Shown: positions 33,019 to 41,887 of the stretch, one piece after another
Layout: the number at the start of each line of letters is the position of its first letter
Numbering within the stretch: position 1 is the first letter of the stretch
NCBI RefSeq assembly: GCF_001426245.1
Contig: NZ_LMCM01000007.1
Location: forward strand, 186,001 to 250,000
Direction: 5' to 3'
DNA: 64,000 nt
Source: Phycicoccus sp. Root101
GTDB lineage: Bacteria; Actinomycetota; Actinomycetes; Actinomycetales; Dermatophilaceae
The notes under the pieces: model-generated
The model's database searches: none
The model's input: the letters and a program-made list of their open reading frames with translations, nothing else
Told to the model about the DNA's origin: nothing
Position numbers and translations under genes: made by a program

Positions 33019-34493
33019 GCGGCCACGAACCTGTTCAGTCGGGTCTCGGTGCGGGACTGGACGAAGGACAGCACGAGGCAGATGACCCAGTAGTAGACAG
33101 CCGCCATGCCGAACAGTGCGAGGAACTCGAAGCTCGGGGCCGCCGCGAGCCGGGCCTGCTGGAACAGCTCGGTCACGAGGATGACCGCGGCGAGCGAGGT
33201 GTCCTTGACCAACGAGATCAGGGTGTTGGACAACGGCGGGACCGCAGTCCTCGCAGCCTGCGGCAGGATGATCCGCCGCAGGGTGGTGGCGTAGTCCATG
33301 CCGACGGTGGACGCAGCCTCCCACTGCCCCTTGGGCAGGCTCTCGACGGAGGAGCGGACGATCTCCGCGGCATACCCACCGACGTTGACGCTGAAGGCGA
33401 TCACCGCTGCGAGGAACGGCTCGATCTTCACCCCGAGCTGGGGCAGGGCGTAGAAGATGAGGAAGAGCTGCACCAGCAGCGGCGTCCCGCGGATGAACGA
33501 GATGTAGAGCCGGGCGATCCCCGACACCACGGGCTGCTTGGACATCCGCATCAGGCCGACCGCCAGCGCGATCACCATGCCGATGGCGAAGCTGATCGCG
33601 GTGAGCGGGATGGTCTTGGTGAGGGCCGCGCGCGCCATCGGCCAGGCGTTGTCCTTCATCACCTGCAGGGTGCTGGTCTGCTTGCGCTCGGCACCGAAGT
33701 ACTTGGCGTAGATCTTGTCGAGCGTGCCGTCGGCCTTGAGGTCGGCGATGGCCTTGTTGAGCTGGGGAAGGTAGCCCGAGCCCTTCCTCGCCGCGAGGAC
33801 CGACCTGCTGACGTCGTCGGTCTCGGCGACGACCTTCACCCCCGCGTCCTTCTTGGTGGCGAGGTAGTTGCGGATGGCCAGCTTGTCGTTGACCAGGGCA
33901 TCGACGCGCCCCTGCTCGAGGTTGTCGATCGCGAGCGCCATGTCGTCGACCGGCACGACCGTCGCCCCGGCCTTCTTGGCGACCTCGGCCCAGTTGCTCG
34001 TGATGTTCTGCGCCGACCGCTTCCCCTTGAGGTCGGCGATGGTCTTGATCCGGGTCTCGTCCTTGCGGACGACCAGGACGCCGGTGGTCTCGACGTAGGG
34101 GTCGCTGAGGTCGTACCGCGCGTTGCGTTCCTCGTTGAAGGTGATCTGGTTGGCGACGACGTCGAACCGGCCGGCCTCCAGGGCCGCGAACATCGAGTCG
34201 AAGGGTGTCTCGACGTACTCGACCTTCACCCCGAGGTGCTTGCCGATGGCGTTCATGACGTCGACGTCGTAGCCGGTCAGGCCGCTGCCCGTCCCGCCGT
34301 GGTAGCTGAACGGTGGGTAGACGCCCTCCGTCCCGACCTTGATGGTCGGCGGGAGCCCAGCCGCCCGGGCGGCACCGAGTGGGTCCATCTCGCCACCCGT
34401 GCTGGTGCTCGAGGCCGGGGCTGCGGACGACGGCACCGCCACGCAGAGCAGTCCCAGCAGGACCACGAACAGGGCGGAGGCGGCGCGTTTCAC
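33015..34493 (-). CDS. Fused amino-acid-binding protein and ABC permease
   Basis: A 492-residue fusion. After a signal/anchor segment ([18 protein letters not shown]) comes a family 3 solute-binding domain to about residue 270: [34 protein letters not shown] and [10 protein letters not shown] His/Glu/Gln-type permease follows, with [20 protein letters not shown] and the EAA loop [20 protein letters not shown]. Fusing receptor to channel keeps the binding protein at the membrane. GTG at 34493 lies six bases after TACGGT; the longer frame from 34514 crosses that box. Confidence 0.92.
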   Translation of the reverse strand: MKRAASALFVVLLGLLCVAVPSSAAPASSTSTGGEMDPLGAARAAGLPPTIKVGTEGVYPPFSYHGGTGSGLTGYDVDVMNAIGKHLGVKVEYVETPFDSMFAALEAGRFDVVANQITFNEERNARYDLSDPYVETTGVLVVRKDETRIKTIADLKGKRSAQNITSNWAEVAKKAGATVVPVDDMALAIDNLEQGRVDALVNDKLAIRNYLATKKDAGVKVVAETDDVSRSVLAARKGSGYLPQLNKAIADLKADGTLDKIYAKYFGAERKQTSTLQVMKDNAWPMARAALTKTIPLTAISFAIGMVIALAVGLMRMSKQPVVSGIARLYISFIRGTPLLVQLFLIFYALPQLGVKIEPFLAAVIAFSVNVGGYAAEIVRSSVESLPKGQWEAASTVGMDYATTLRRIILPQAARTAVPPLSNTLISLVKDTSLAAVILVTELFQQARLAAAPSFEFLALFGMAAVYYWVICLVLSFVQSRTETRLNRFVAA

Positions 34494-34499
34494 CCTGTC

Positions 34500-34505
34500 A
34501 CCGTA
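34500..34505 (-). promoter_or_regulatory. -10 box of the amino-acid ABC operon
   Basis: TACGGT on the minus strand ends six bases before GTG at 34493. Confidence 0.6.
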
Positions 34506-34519
34506 TCCACGCACCGGAG

Positions 34520-34525
34520 TAGCGT
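34520..34525 (+). promoter_or_regulatory. -10 box of the leaderless DUF1801 gene
   Basis: TAGCGT ends six bases before the ATG at 34532. It is divergent from the ABC operon -10 with only 14 bases between the two boxes. Confidence 0.6.
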
Positions 34526-34531
34526 CGCGCC

Positions 34532-34900
34532 ATGGCGCCGTTCGAGACGGTCGAGGCCTACCTGTCCGCGCTGTCCGGGCCGAGCCGAGACGCGGTGGAG
34601 CGGCTGCGCGCCACGATCCTGGCGGAGCTCCCGGGTGCCGAGGAGAGGATCAGCTACGGCATCCCCGCCTTCTTCGTGGACGGTCGGGTCGCGATGTACG
34701 TCGCCGGGTGGAAGGGACACGTGAGCGTCTACCCGATCCCCGAGGGTGACGAGGCGTATGCCGCCGAGACCGCCCCCTACGTCGCGGGGCGGGGCACGCT
34801 GAAGTTCCCGTTGTCGGCCCCGCTGCCGCTCGAGCTCGTCGCACGGACGGCCCGGCTGCACCTCAACCGCGTCCGAGGGACGGGGCAGCCTGCAGGGTGA
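34532..34900 (+). CDS. DUF1801-family (YdhG-like) protein
   Basis: A 122-residue protein with the DUF1801 signature: VEAYLSALSGPSRDAVERLR, ERISYGIPAFFVDGRVAMYV and GTLKFPLSAPLPLELV. The fold resembles the frataxin-like YdhG group sometimes annotated as iron chaperones, but the function is not established. Its 3' end overlaps the convergent FAD monooxygenase gene by 38 bases. Confidence 0.85.
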   Translation: MAPFETVEAYLSALSGPSRDAVERLRATILAELPGAEERISYGIPAFFVDGRVAMYVAGWKGHVSVYPIPEGDEAYAAETAPYVAGRGTLKFPLSAPLPLELVARTARLHLNRVRGTGQPAG

Positions 34901-36074
34901 CGCGGTGGCCGGTCATCCACTCCTGGGACCTGTCGGTGACCGCGTACCTGAAGACGACCCGCATCATCGCCTCGAGGGGCACGCGACCCACCCGACCGGG
35001 GATCTTCGCGCTGCTGGACCGCGCCCCGACCTTGACGATCTTCTCGACGCGGGCCCTGCGCCGGGCCTCGAAGCGGGCGAACCCCTCCGGCACCGAACCG
35101 GCATCCCGCAACGATGCGGCGAGCTCGACGGCATCCTCCAGGGCCATCGAGGCACCCTGACCGGAGCTGGGCGACGGCGCGTGCAGGGCGTCCCCCACCA
35201 GGGCGATCCGTCCGCGGTGCCACGTGGGCACGTGCGGCAGGTCGTAGGTGTTGTCCCCGGCGAGCTCCAGCTCTCCTGCCTCGATCAGGGCCCGCGCCGG
35301 GCCTGCGTCGTCCTCCGCGAGCCGGGCCAGCCGGTCCCGCCACTCCTCGGGGGTGGTGGCGGCCCGCTCGGCGGGCGCGATCTCCCGCCGGGGCACGTTG
35401 ACGAACCACACGACGTCGCCCGCCGGTGTCGGGTGCGCCCCGAAGAACGACCGCCGCCCGAACACGAAGTGCCACGACTCCGGAGCCAGCTCGGACGCGA
35501 GCGCGGTGCCGCGGGTGATGCCCCCGAAGTTGGTGAGTCCGACGTACCGTGCGCCCGGCGCCCCTGGGTCGACGGCTCGGCGCACGGTGGAGTGCACGCC
35601 GTCGGCGCCGACCACGAGGTCGGCCGACAGCTCGCTCCCGTCGGCCAGGGTGGCGACCGCGGCGCCTGCATCCGTGGCCACGGAGACGACCCTGGCGCCC
35701 TGACGTACCTCGATCCCCCGCGACCGGGCCTCGTCACCCAGCAGCCGGCCGAGGTGCGAACGCTTCATGGTCAGGGCGGGCGTGCCGTCGGCCAGCGGCG
35801 TGCCGGCGGTGACGCGGCCCAGCAGCTTCCCCGTCGCGCCGAACATGAGGTTGGTGCGGGTGCTGCTGCCGATGCCCCGCGCGAGCTCCAGGGTGCCGAT
35901 CGCCTCCAGGGCGCTGAGTCCGTTGGGAGCGACCGTGAAGTACGAACCCACCTGGTCGCCCGCCCCGCGGGACTCCAGGTGGGACTCCAGGACGAGCGCG
36001 TCGATGCCGACCTGCTGCAGGGCCAGGGCGGTGGCGGGTCCGGCGATGCCGCCACCGACGACGAGAGCCTTCAC
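34863..36074 (-). CDS. FAD-dependent aromatic monooxygenase (PHBH family)
   Basis: A 403-residue flavoprotein that would hydroxylate an aromatic or polyketide substrate with NAD(P)H and oxygen. The GxGxxG motif ALVVGGGIAGPATALALQQ, the DG motif VVGADGVHSTVRRAV and the GD motif RIALVGDALHAPSPSSGQGA are all present. GTG at 36074 immediately precedes the FAD motif, with AAGG upstream. It is divergent from a MarR gene across a MarR-type palindrome, indicating substrate induction; TetX-like drug-modifying or catabolic roles are possible and not distinguishable here. Confidence 0.88.
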   Translation of the reverse strand: MKALVVGGGIAGPATALALQQVGIDALVLESHLESRGAGDQVGSYFTVAPNGLSALEAIGTLELARGIGSSTRTNLMFGATGKLLGRVTAGTPLADGTPALTMKRSHLGRLLGDEARSRGIEVRQGARVVSVATDAGAAVATLADGSELSADLVVGADGVHSTVRRAVDPGAPGARYVGLTNFGGITRGTALASELAPESWHFVFGRRSFFGAHPTPAGDVVWFVNVPRREIAPAERAATTPEEWRDRLARLAEDDAGPARALIEAGELELAGDNTYDLPHVPTWHRGRIALVGDALHAPSPSSGQGASMALEDAVELAASLRDAGSVPEGFARFEARRRARVEKIVKVGARSSSAKIPGRVGRVPLEAMMRVVFRYAVTDRSQEWMTGHRVTLQAAPSLGRG

Positions 36075-36105
36075 GGTGATAGCCTTTCTTACGACAATCA
36101 GATAG

Positions 36106-36118
36106 TTCGATAATCGAA
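36106..36118. promoter_or_regulatory. MarR-type operator
   Basis: TTCGATAATCGAA is a perfect 13-bp palindrome with a central A, AT-rich against the local background. It overlaps GATAAT, a good -10 for marR, and lies in the divergent gap between marR and the FAD monooxygenase. Confidence 0.7.
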
Positions 36119-36130
36119 AGGATTGCACGC

Positions 36131-36655
36131 ATGGCACGACGACGTCAACAGGTCGTGGACGACCTCGGTCGGGCGATGCAGCACTACCAGCGCAGCGTCG
36201 CGGCCTTCGACGACGCCGTCGGGCGGCAGCTCGGGCTCGGCCCGGCCGACCTGCGCTGCCTCGACGTGCTCGTGGAGGGACCTCGGACCGCGGGCGAGCT
36301 CAGCGTGGCGACAGGGCTCAAGCCGGCGGCCACCACGGCGCTGCTCGACCGGCTGGCCGCCAAGGGGTACGTGCAGCGAGAGCCGAGCCCGACCGACCGA
36401 CGCAAGATCCTCGTGACGATGACCGAGGAAGGGATGCGTCGCACCTGGGCGGCCTACGGGCCCATGGTCGAGGAGGGTCAGCAGGGGTTGGCGAGCTTCA
36501 CGGTGGCCGAGCTGGAGCGGCTGCGCGCCCTGCTCGACGGCTTCACCGAGGTGACCGACCGCCACCGGGAGCGGGTCGCTGCGACCGCACCGCCCGCGGG
36601 AGCCACAGCGCGCACGCCGTCCGCATCGGCGAGCGGACCCCGGTCAGGCGCCTGA
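36131..36655 (+). CDS. MarR-family regulator of the FAD monooxygenase
   Basis: A 174-residue winged-helix repressor: GELSVATGLKPAATTALLDR is the recognition region, followed by LAAKGYVQREPSPTDRRKIL and the wing VTMTEEG. An AAAGGA ribosome site lies nine bases before the ATG, so unlike many genes here it has a conventional leader. The C-terminus is a Pro/Ser/Ala-rich tail of about 20 residues. It overlaps the convergent VOC gene by 12 bases. Confidence 0.88.
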   Translation: MARRRQQVVDDLGRAMQHYQRSVAAFDDAVGRQLGLGPADLRCLDVLVEGPRTAGELSVATGLKPAATTALLDRLAAKGYVQREPSPTDRRKILVTMTEEGMRRTWAAYGPMVEEGQQGLASFTVAELERLRALLDGFTEVTDRHRERVAATAPPAGATARTPSASASGPRSGA

Positions 36656-37099
36656 GTCCTCGCCACCCGCGGCGCCCGGGTCCTCGCCACCGGCCGAGCC
36701 GGCGATGTTGACCATCCACGCCGTCCCGAAGCGGTCGGTGAGCATGCCGAACTCGTCGCCCCACATCTGCTTCGCGAGCGGCATCGTCACGGTGCCGCCG
36801 TCGCTGAGCTTGTCCCAGTAGCCACGCAGCTCGTCGGCGTCGTCGCCGCTGATGCTGACCGTGATCGACGAGCCCGAGTCGCGCTCCATCCCCTCGGGCA
36901 CGTCGCTGGCCATCAGCGTGAAGCCGGCGTCGGTCACGAGCTGGGCGTGCATGATCTTGTCCTTGTCGGGGCCGTCCCCCGCGCCGTACTCGCCGAAGGT
37001 GTTCATCGTCAGGGTGCCCCCGAAGGCGTCGTGGTAGAACTCCATCGCCTCACGGGCGCGGTTGTCGAAGCCGAGGTAGGGGTTGAGCGTCGAGGCCAT
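36644..37099 (-). CDS. VOC-family protein (PhnB-like)
   Basis: A 151-residue vicinal-oxygen-chelate protein: NPYLGFDNRAREAMEFYHDA at the N-terminus, TLTMNTFGEYG, and the PhnB-type close KQMWGDEFGMLTDRFGTAWM. The last 15 residues are a low-complexity Gly/Asp/Glu repeat. GGGAGC lies before the ATG. Function and ligand unknown; it is a different subgroup from the VOC protein at 22411. Confidence 0.87.
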   Translation of the reverse strand: MASTLNPYLGFDNRAREAMEFYHDAFGGTLTMNTFGEYGAGDGPDKDKIMHAQLVTDAGFTLMASDVPEGMERDSGSSITVSISGDDADELRGYWDKLSDGGTVTMPLAKQMWGDEFGMLTDRFGTAWMVNIAGSAGGEDPGAAGGEDSGA

Positions 37100-37188
37100 C
37101 AGGTGCTCCCAGGGGTGGTCGGGACCGGCCGACCGGCGCGGCCGAGGGTGATGCCCCGGACGATAGACCCGGGCGCCGACAGCGTCAT

Positions 37189-37232
37189 CACCCTTTCTGC
37201 GGGCCTCCCGCACCCTTTCTGCGGGCCTCCCG
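37189..37232. repeat. 22-bp tandem duplication with small hairpins
   Basis: A 22-base unit beginning CACCCTTTCTGCGGG occurs at 37189-37210 and again directly at 37211-37232. Each copy contains GCGGG-CCT-CCCGC, a small perfect stem. It lies between the RelA/SpoT-type stop and the VOC start on the same strand, so tandem terminator stems are one reading. The core CCTTTCTGCGG recurs at 56051. Confidence 0.8.
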
Positions 37233-37244
37233 CGCGCCCCCGAC

Positions 37245-38246
37245 TCAGGCGCGCAGCTTGTCCAGACGAGCCCGCAGCGACGCCTCCCGGTGGGCGTTGC
37301 CGTGCAGCCCGAGGTAACGGGCGCCGAACACCGCGAGCAGGGCGTCGTCCAGCCGACGCACGGCCCCGGCCGGGTAGCGGTAGCCCATCCGCGCGTCGAT
37401 GGCCGGTGCGTCGATCGACTGGAGCAGCCCGGCGAGCTCCTCGAGCGAGGTGATCCCGAGCTCGAGCAGCAACCCGGAGATCCAGGCGTAGTGGTCGGTG
37501 CGTGACCAGCCGGCATCGGTGAACTGGCCGCCGAGGAAGGTCGCGAGGTCGGAGGCGCTGATGCGCGGGTCGCTGTCGTCGGCCGGGAGGGCGTGCTCAC
37601 CCATGGTCGCCTGCAACCGGTGCCGGATCTCGGAGAACTCACGGTCGGCGAGCTCGAGCAGGCCTGCGGCCAGGGTGAACCGTCGGTCGAGGTCGCTGAC
37701 GTGCTCCTCGGGGATGGTGCCCTTGTAGCGGATGTCGTGCTCGAACTCGGCCCAGGCGTGCTGGAGGATCGTCCGCACCTGCACGGACGCGCTGAACCCC
37801 TTCAGCGAGTCGTACTGCGCCGGAGCACCCTTGATCCGGTCGATCGCCACGAGCAGGTGGCGGCTCGCGTAGCCGAACCGTCCCTGTCGCGCCGTCTCCT
37901 GCCCGAGGTCGCGGTCGTCGAGGACGCTGAGCTGGTCGGAGAGCAGGTCGGCGACGGCGGTGACGTCGTCACGCAGGTAGGTCACCACCCGGACCCCCAC
38001 CTGGTCGGTGATCTGCTCGAACGGGTCCCCGTAGAGCGGGTCGCCGTCGGGGCCCGTGCGGGCCGCCTTGCCCGCGAACGAGGCGACGCTCTTGGCCCGG
38101 CCGGTCACCGACACGTAGTTGATGCCGGCGTCGTCGAGCAGCGCCGTCACCATGGCGACGTACCCGTCACTGGCCTCCTGCACCTGACCGTGCACGGCGG
38201 CATACCGCTGCACGGCGGCACGGATGCGCTCCTGGTCCTCACTCAC
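37245..38246 (-). CDS. RelA/SpoT-domain (p)ppGpp synthetase-like protein
   Basis: A 333-residue protein with a RelA/SpoT nucleotidyltransferase domain but no HD hydrolase or TGS domain, so a small-alarmone-synthetase type. Visible motifs: YVSVTGRAKSVASFAGKAAR, DPFEQITDQVGVRVVTYLRD (Asp and Arg of the G-loop region) and SVQVRTILQHAWAEFEHDI (the conserved Q/R..AWA..EH end). About 100 extra C-terminal residues have no clear domain. GTG at 38246 follows a G-rich ribosome site; GTG at 38255 adds three residues. Confidence 0.87.
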   Translation of the reverse strand: MSEDQERIRAAVQRYAAVHGQVQEASDGYVAMVTALLDDAGINYVSVTGRAKSVASFAGKAARTGPDGDPLYGDPFEQITDQVGVRVVTYLRDDVTAVADLLSDQLSVLDDRDLGQETARQGRFGYASRHLLVAIDRIKGAPAQYDSLKGFSASVQVRTILQHAWAEFEHDIRYKGTIPEEHVSDLDRRFTLAAGLLELADREFSEIRHRLQATMGEHALPADDSDPRISASDLATFLGGQFTDAGWSRTDHYAWISGLLLELGITSLEELAGLLQSIDAPAIDARMGYRYPAGAVRRLDDALLAVFGARYLGLHGNAHREASLRARLDKLRA

Positions 38247-38282
38247 GGACCCCACCCTGCCGTATGCCGCGCTGCGGCGGGC

Positions 38283-38801
38283 TCAGTGACCGGTGCGGCC
38301 GTCGATCCGCTCACGCAGCAGGTCGGCGTGGCCGCAGTGCCGCGCGTACTCCTCGATGAGGTGCACGAGCAGCTCCCGCAGGGAGATGGGGTCGCGGGTC
38401 GGGTGGGTGCTCATGAGCTCGAGCGAGGCGGCCTGCGCGACGAACTCCTCGGCGTGGGCGACCTCCCGCCGCCAGGACTCCCACGCCTCGGCCACGACCT
38501 CGGGATCGGCGACCGCGCCGTCGAAGTCGGCGTCGACGACCTCGCTGGTGCCGTAGAGACGCGGGATCTCGTTGCCCTCCATGGTGATCCGGAACCAGAT
38601 GTGCTCGACCTTCGCGAGGTGCCGCAGCAGACCGAGGAGCGACAAGGAGGACGGTTCGACCGAACGCGTCGCCAGCTGCTCCGCCGTCAGGTCTTCGCAC
38701 AGTCGCGCGAAGGTGAGCCGGAAGTGGCCGAGGTACTCCACGAGCACCTCCCGCTCACTGGCGGGCGCGGGGCTCTGGGAGTCGTTCGACGGGGAGGTCA
38801 T
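38283..38801 (-). CDS. DinB-family (DUF664) protein
   Basis: A 172-residue four-helix DinB-like protein; the metal-ligand histidines are in LLGLLRHLAKVEHIWF and LIEEYARHCGHADLLRERI. The family includes thiol-dependent transferases using mycothiol or bacillithiol, but the reaction here is not assignable. ATG at 38801 with a CATGCT box seven bases upstream may be leaderless; ATG at 38813 would add four residues. Confidence 0.85.
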   Translation of the reverse strand: MTSPSNDSQSPAPASEREVLVEYLGHFRLTFARLCEDLTAEQLATRSVEPSSLSLLGLLRHLAKVEHIWFRITMEGNEIPRLYGTSEVVDADFDGAVADPEVVAEAWESWRREVAHAEEFVAQAASLELMSTHPTRDPISLRELLVHLIEEYARHCGHADLLRERIDGRTGH

Positions 38802-38857
38802 GGCGCAGAGCATGCCAAAGCCGGAATCAACGGGGTCGCCAGACGGTTGACGCGGGC

Positions 38858-39547
38858 ATGACGACATGGGGTTTCATCGGCAGTGGCAACATCGGCAGCA
38901 CCGTCGCACGGCTGGCCCTCGCGGCCGGCCACGAGGTCGTGATGAGCAACAGCCGCGGGCCGGAGACGCTCGCCGACCTCGTCACCGAGCTCGGCCCGGG
39001 TGCACGGGCCGCGACGGCGGCAGAGGCTGCGAAGGCCGGGGACGTGGTCGTCGTGACCATCCCCCTCAAGAACTACCGCGACATCCCGGTCGACGAGCTC
39101 GCCGGCAAGGTCGTCATCGACACCCTCAACTACTACCCGCAGCGTGACGGGCAGGTCGCCGAGCTCGATGACGAGTCGACCACGACGTCCGAGCTGGTCC
39201 AGGCGCACCTGCCCACGTCCCACGTGGTCAAGGGCTTCAACAACATCTACTTCGAGCACCTCCGGGCCCTGGCCCGCCCCGCCGGCTCCCCTGAGCGCAG
39301 CGCCCTCGCGATCGCCGGGGACGACGCCGACGCCAAGGCCACCGTGACGCGGCTGTTCGACGAGATCGGCTACGACACCCTGGACCTCGGCCCCCTCGCC
39401 GAGGGCTGGCGCACGCAGCGCGACACCGCGGCCTACGCCGTGATGTATGCCGCGGACCCCACCGACTGGTCGAAGGGGCCGGCGCCCGTGGACGCCTCCG
39501 TGCTCGCCGATCGTGCAGCCGCGGCGAAGCGGTACCGCGACAGCTGA
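38858..39547 (+). CDS. NADP/F420-type oxidoreductase
   Basis: A 229-residue Rossmann protein related to F420-dependent NADP reductases: GFIGSGNIGSTVARLALAAG at the N-terminus, DVVVVTIPLKNYRDIP, VIDTLNYYPQRDG and VVKGFNNIYFEHL. It is a paralogue of the protein at 23747 (same fold and motif order, about 25 residues longer). Hydride transfer between NADPH and F420 or a small-molecule reductase role is likely. It diverges from the DinB gene by 56 bases. Confidence 0.86.
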   Translation: MTTWGFIGSGNIGSTVARLALAAGHEVVMSNSRGPETLADLVTELGPGARAATAAEAAKAGDVVVVTIPLKNYRDIPVDELAGKVVIDTLNYYPQRDGQVAELDDESTTTSELVQAHLPTSHVVKGFNNIYFEHLRALARPAGSPERSALAIAGDDADAKATVTRLFDEIGYDTLDLGPLAEGWRTQRDTAAYAVMYAADPTDWSKGPAPVDASVLADRAAAAKRYRDS

Positions 39548-39587
39548 CCCGGTCCGGCCGACGGGCCGGCGGCTACCCTCGGTGAGC

Positions 39588-40568
39588 GTGCGCCCCACCC
39601 TCGCGATCGTCGTCGCCGGCCTGCTGCTGGCTGCCTGCTCCTCGCCGCCACCCGGCCGCGCGGCCGGCACGGGCTCCGCCGCCTCCTCGGGGGCCGCCAC
39701 CGCCACGTCACCGGGGACCACCGCCACGACCGCGGCGAGATCGACCACGTCCACGACCGCCGCGACCACGACCGCCGCGACGAAGCGACCCTCGACCGCC
39801 ACGGCCACGAAGACCGCGCGGTCCACCCCCTCGACCCCCGAGGCCCCCACGCCGACGCCGTCGCGTTCCACGGCCGGCGGCCCCGCCAGACCCGCGGGCC
39901 TGGTGGGCGACACCCGCAACGCCCTGGCGTTCGCCCCGCTGTCCGATCCGGGCGACGTCACCGTCGAGGGCTCGGTCCCGAGCTGGAAGGCCTGGTCGAC
40001 GTCCAAGGTGCTGGTCGTCGCGGCCTTCCTCGACACGGTCTGCGACGGCGACCCCGGCAGGGCCACCGCCCAGCAGCGCCGATGGATCTCTGCCGCCCTG
40101 ACCGCCTCCGACGCCGACGCGGTCGTGGCGCTGCGCAACGAGATCCCCGGCAGCCCCGGCGCCGCGATCACCCGCGTCCTGCGCTCGGTCGGCGACACCC
40201 GCACCGTCGCCCCGGACACCTCGCAGGGCGGGATGCAGTGGACGATCCGTGAGCAGGTGCGGTTCATGGCCGCGCTGGCGAACGGCCGTGTGGTGTCCCG
40301 CGCCTCGAGCAGCTACCTGCTCTCGTCCATGCGTCCGATCAGCGCGCACCGGTGGGGGCTGGGCACCATCGGCGCGGGGGCGTTCAAGGGTGGCTGGCTC
40401 CGCCCCGACACCGTGACCCGCCAGATGGGGATCTACGACGGGTATGCCGTCGCGATCATCACCGACCACGTGGGCCCGGCGGTGGTCCAGACCGATGGCG
40501 ACTCCGCGCACGTGCAGCAGATGAACCGGCTGGCGACCATCCTCAAGGCCCGTCTCGCCCGGGAGTAG
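39588..40568 (+). CDS. Lipoprotein with serine-hydrolase (beta-lactamase-like) domain
   Basis: A 326-residue exported lipoprotein. Signal peptide IVVAGLLLAACSS carries the lipobox LAAC. A Thr/Ser/Ala-rich linker of about 70 residues acts as a wall-spanning stalk. The C-terminal domain has SWKAWSTSKVLVVAAFLD, with an S-x-x-K-like active site, and KGGWL late in the sequence resembling the KTG element of penicillin-binding proteins. A cell-wall or peptide hydrolase role is possible; beta-lactam resistance is not implied. GTG at 39588 is eight bases after TACCCT. Confidence 0.8.
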   Translation: MRPTLAIVVAGLLLAACSSPPPGRAAGTGSAASSGAATATSPGTTATTAARSTTSTTAATTTAATKRPSTATATKTARSTPSTPEAPTPTPSRSTAGGPARPAGLVGDTRNALAFAPLSDPGDVTVEGSVPSWKAWSTSKVLVVAAFLDTVCDGDPGRATAQQRRWISAALTASDADAVVALRNEIPGSPGAAITRVLRSVGDTRTVAPDTSQGGMQWTIREQVRFMAALANGRVVSRASSSYLLSSMRPISAHRWGLGTIGAGAFKGGWLRPDTVTRQMGIYDGYAVAIITDHVGPAVVQTDGDSAHVQQMNRLATILKARLARE

Positions 40569-40604
40569 CGAGAGCTGGCGCCGGCGACCGCGGCCGGCGC
40601 GACG

Positions 40605-41849
40605 TCAGGCCTGCGCGAACCAGGCGTCGAGGCCGTCGAGCAGGCGGGCGACGTCGTCGTCGTCCGTGTACGACGCCAACCCGATCCGCAGCGCACCCGC
40701 GTCCCCGAGGCCCAGGGCCCGGGACGCCTCGAGGGCGTAGAAGTTGCTGGCCGGGACGTTCACCCCGCGGTCGGCGAGGAAGCGATAGATCGCCGAGCTG
40801 TCGTGCCCGTCGAACCCCACCAGCAGGGTCGGGGTGCGGTGGGCGGCACGGGAGTAGAGGGTGGCTCCGGGCAGCTCGGCCAGGGCGGCCTCGATGCGCC
40901 CGCGCAGCTCGAGCTCGTGCGCCTCGACCGCGGCCAGGGAGCGCACCAGCCGTTCCCGGCGGGAGGCGTCGGACCCGGTGCCCGGCACCAGGTCGGCCAT
41001 GAAGTCGATCGCAGCGGCGGTGCCGGCCATGAGCTCGTAGGGCAGCGTCCCCAGCTCGAACCGTTCGGGCACCGCGTCGGACGACGGCGCGAGCTTGTCG
41101 GGCTGCAGGGTCTCGAGGAACGCCGGATCGGCCGCGAACGCCCCGCAGTGCGGCCCGAAGAACTTGTAGGGCGAGCAGGCCACGACGTCGGCGCCGGACC
41201 CGACGAGGTCGACGCTCGCGTGGGCGGCGAGATGGACGGCGTCGACGAACAGCAGCGCACCGTGGTCGTGGGCGATCCCGGCGATGGCGGGCAGGTCCGG
41301 GCGGGTGCCGATGAGGTTGGAGGCACCGGTCACCGCGACCAGCCTGGTCCGGTCCGTCACCACGTCCGCGAACGCCTGCGGGTCCAGCTCGCCGGTCTCC
41401 GGGTCGAACTCCGCCCACCGGACCGTGGCGCCGACGGCCTGGGCGGCAAGCACCCACGGACGGATGTTCGCGTCGTGGTCGAGCCGGCTGACGACGACCT
41501 CGTCGCCCGGACCCCAGTCCTTGGCCAGCGTGCGCGACAGGTCGAACGTCAGTGCCGTCATGCTCCGCCCGAACACCACCCCACCGGGCTGGGCCCCCAG
41601 CAGGTCCGCGAGCGCGGAGCGGGCGGCGAGCACGTGGGAGTCGGAGTTCTGCTCCGCCCTCGTGACGCTGCCGCGGGTCGACATCGGGGCGGTCATCGTC
41701 GACGCCACGGCTTCGGCCACGACCGTCGGGATCTGAGAGCCACCGGGGCCGTCGAAGTGCGCGGCGCCACCGTCCAGGGCCGGGAACTGGGCGCGGAGGG
41801 CGACGACGTCGAGGACGGCGGGGGCAACGGCGGGTGCGGTCGGCGGCAT
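40605..41849 (-). CDS. Cysteine desulfurase-like PLP enzyme (class V aminotransferase)
   Basis: A 414-residue fold-type I PLP enzyme of the cysteine-desulfurase-like subgroup. Visible landmarks: AHFDGPGGSQIPTVV, GRSMTALTF, SRLDHDANIRPW, VDAVHLAAH (cofactor Asp and His) and the PLP lysine in VVACSPYKFFGPHCG. Sulfur mobilisation is the family role, but no scaffold or Suf partner is adjacent. ATG at 41849; CACAGT seven bases upstream could be its -10. Confidence 0.88.
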   Translation of the reverse strand: MPPTAPAVAPAVLDVVALRAQFPALDGGAAHFDGPGGSQIPTVVAEAVASTMTAPMSTRGSVTRAEQNSDSHVLAARSALADLLGAQPGGVVFGRSMTALTFDLSRTLAKDWGPGDEVVVSRLDHDANIRPWVLAAQAVGATVRWAEFDPETGELDPQAFADVVTDRTRLVAVTGASNLIGTRPDLPAIAGIAHDHGALLFVDAVHLAAHASVDLVGSGADVVACSPYKFFGPHCGAFAADPAFLETLQPDKLAPSSDAVPERFELGTLPYELMAGTAAAIDFMADLVPGTGSDASRRERLVRSLAAVEAHELELRGRIEAALAELPGATLYSRAAHRTPTLLVGFDGHDSSAIYRFLADRGVNVPASNFYALEASRALGLGDAGALRIGLASYTDDDDVARLLDGLDAWFAQA

Positions 41850-41887
41850 ACCCAGCACTGTGCCATCCCCGCGCGGGCAGGGTCGCG

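Noticed and set aside
39588-40568. Serine-hydrolase lipoprotein considered as a class A beta-lactamase
   Set aside because: Only an S-x-x-K-like site and a K-G-G element are seen; the SDN and E-x-x-x-N motifs of class A enzymes are not evident.
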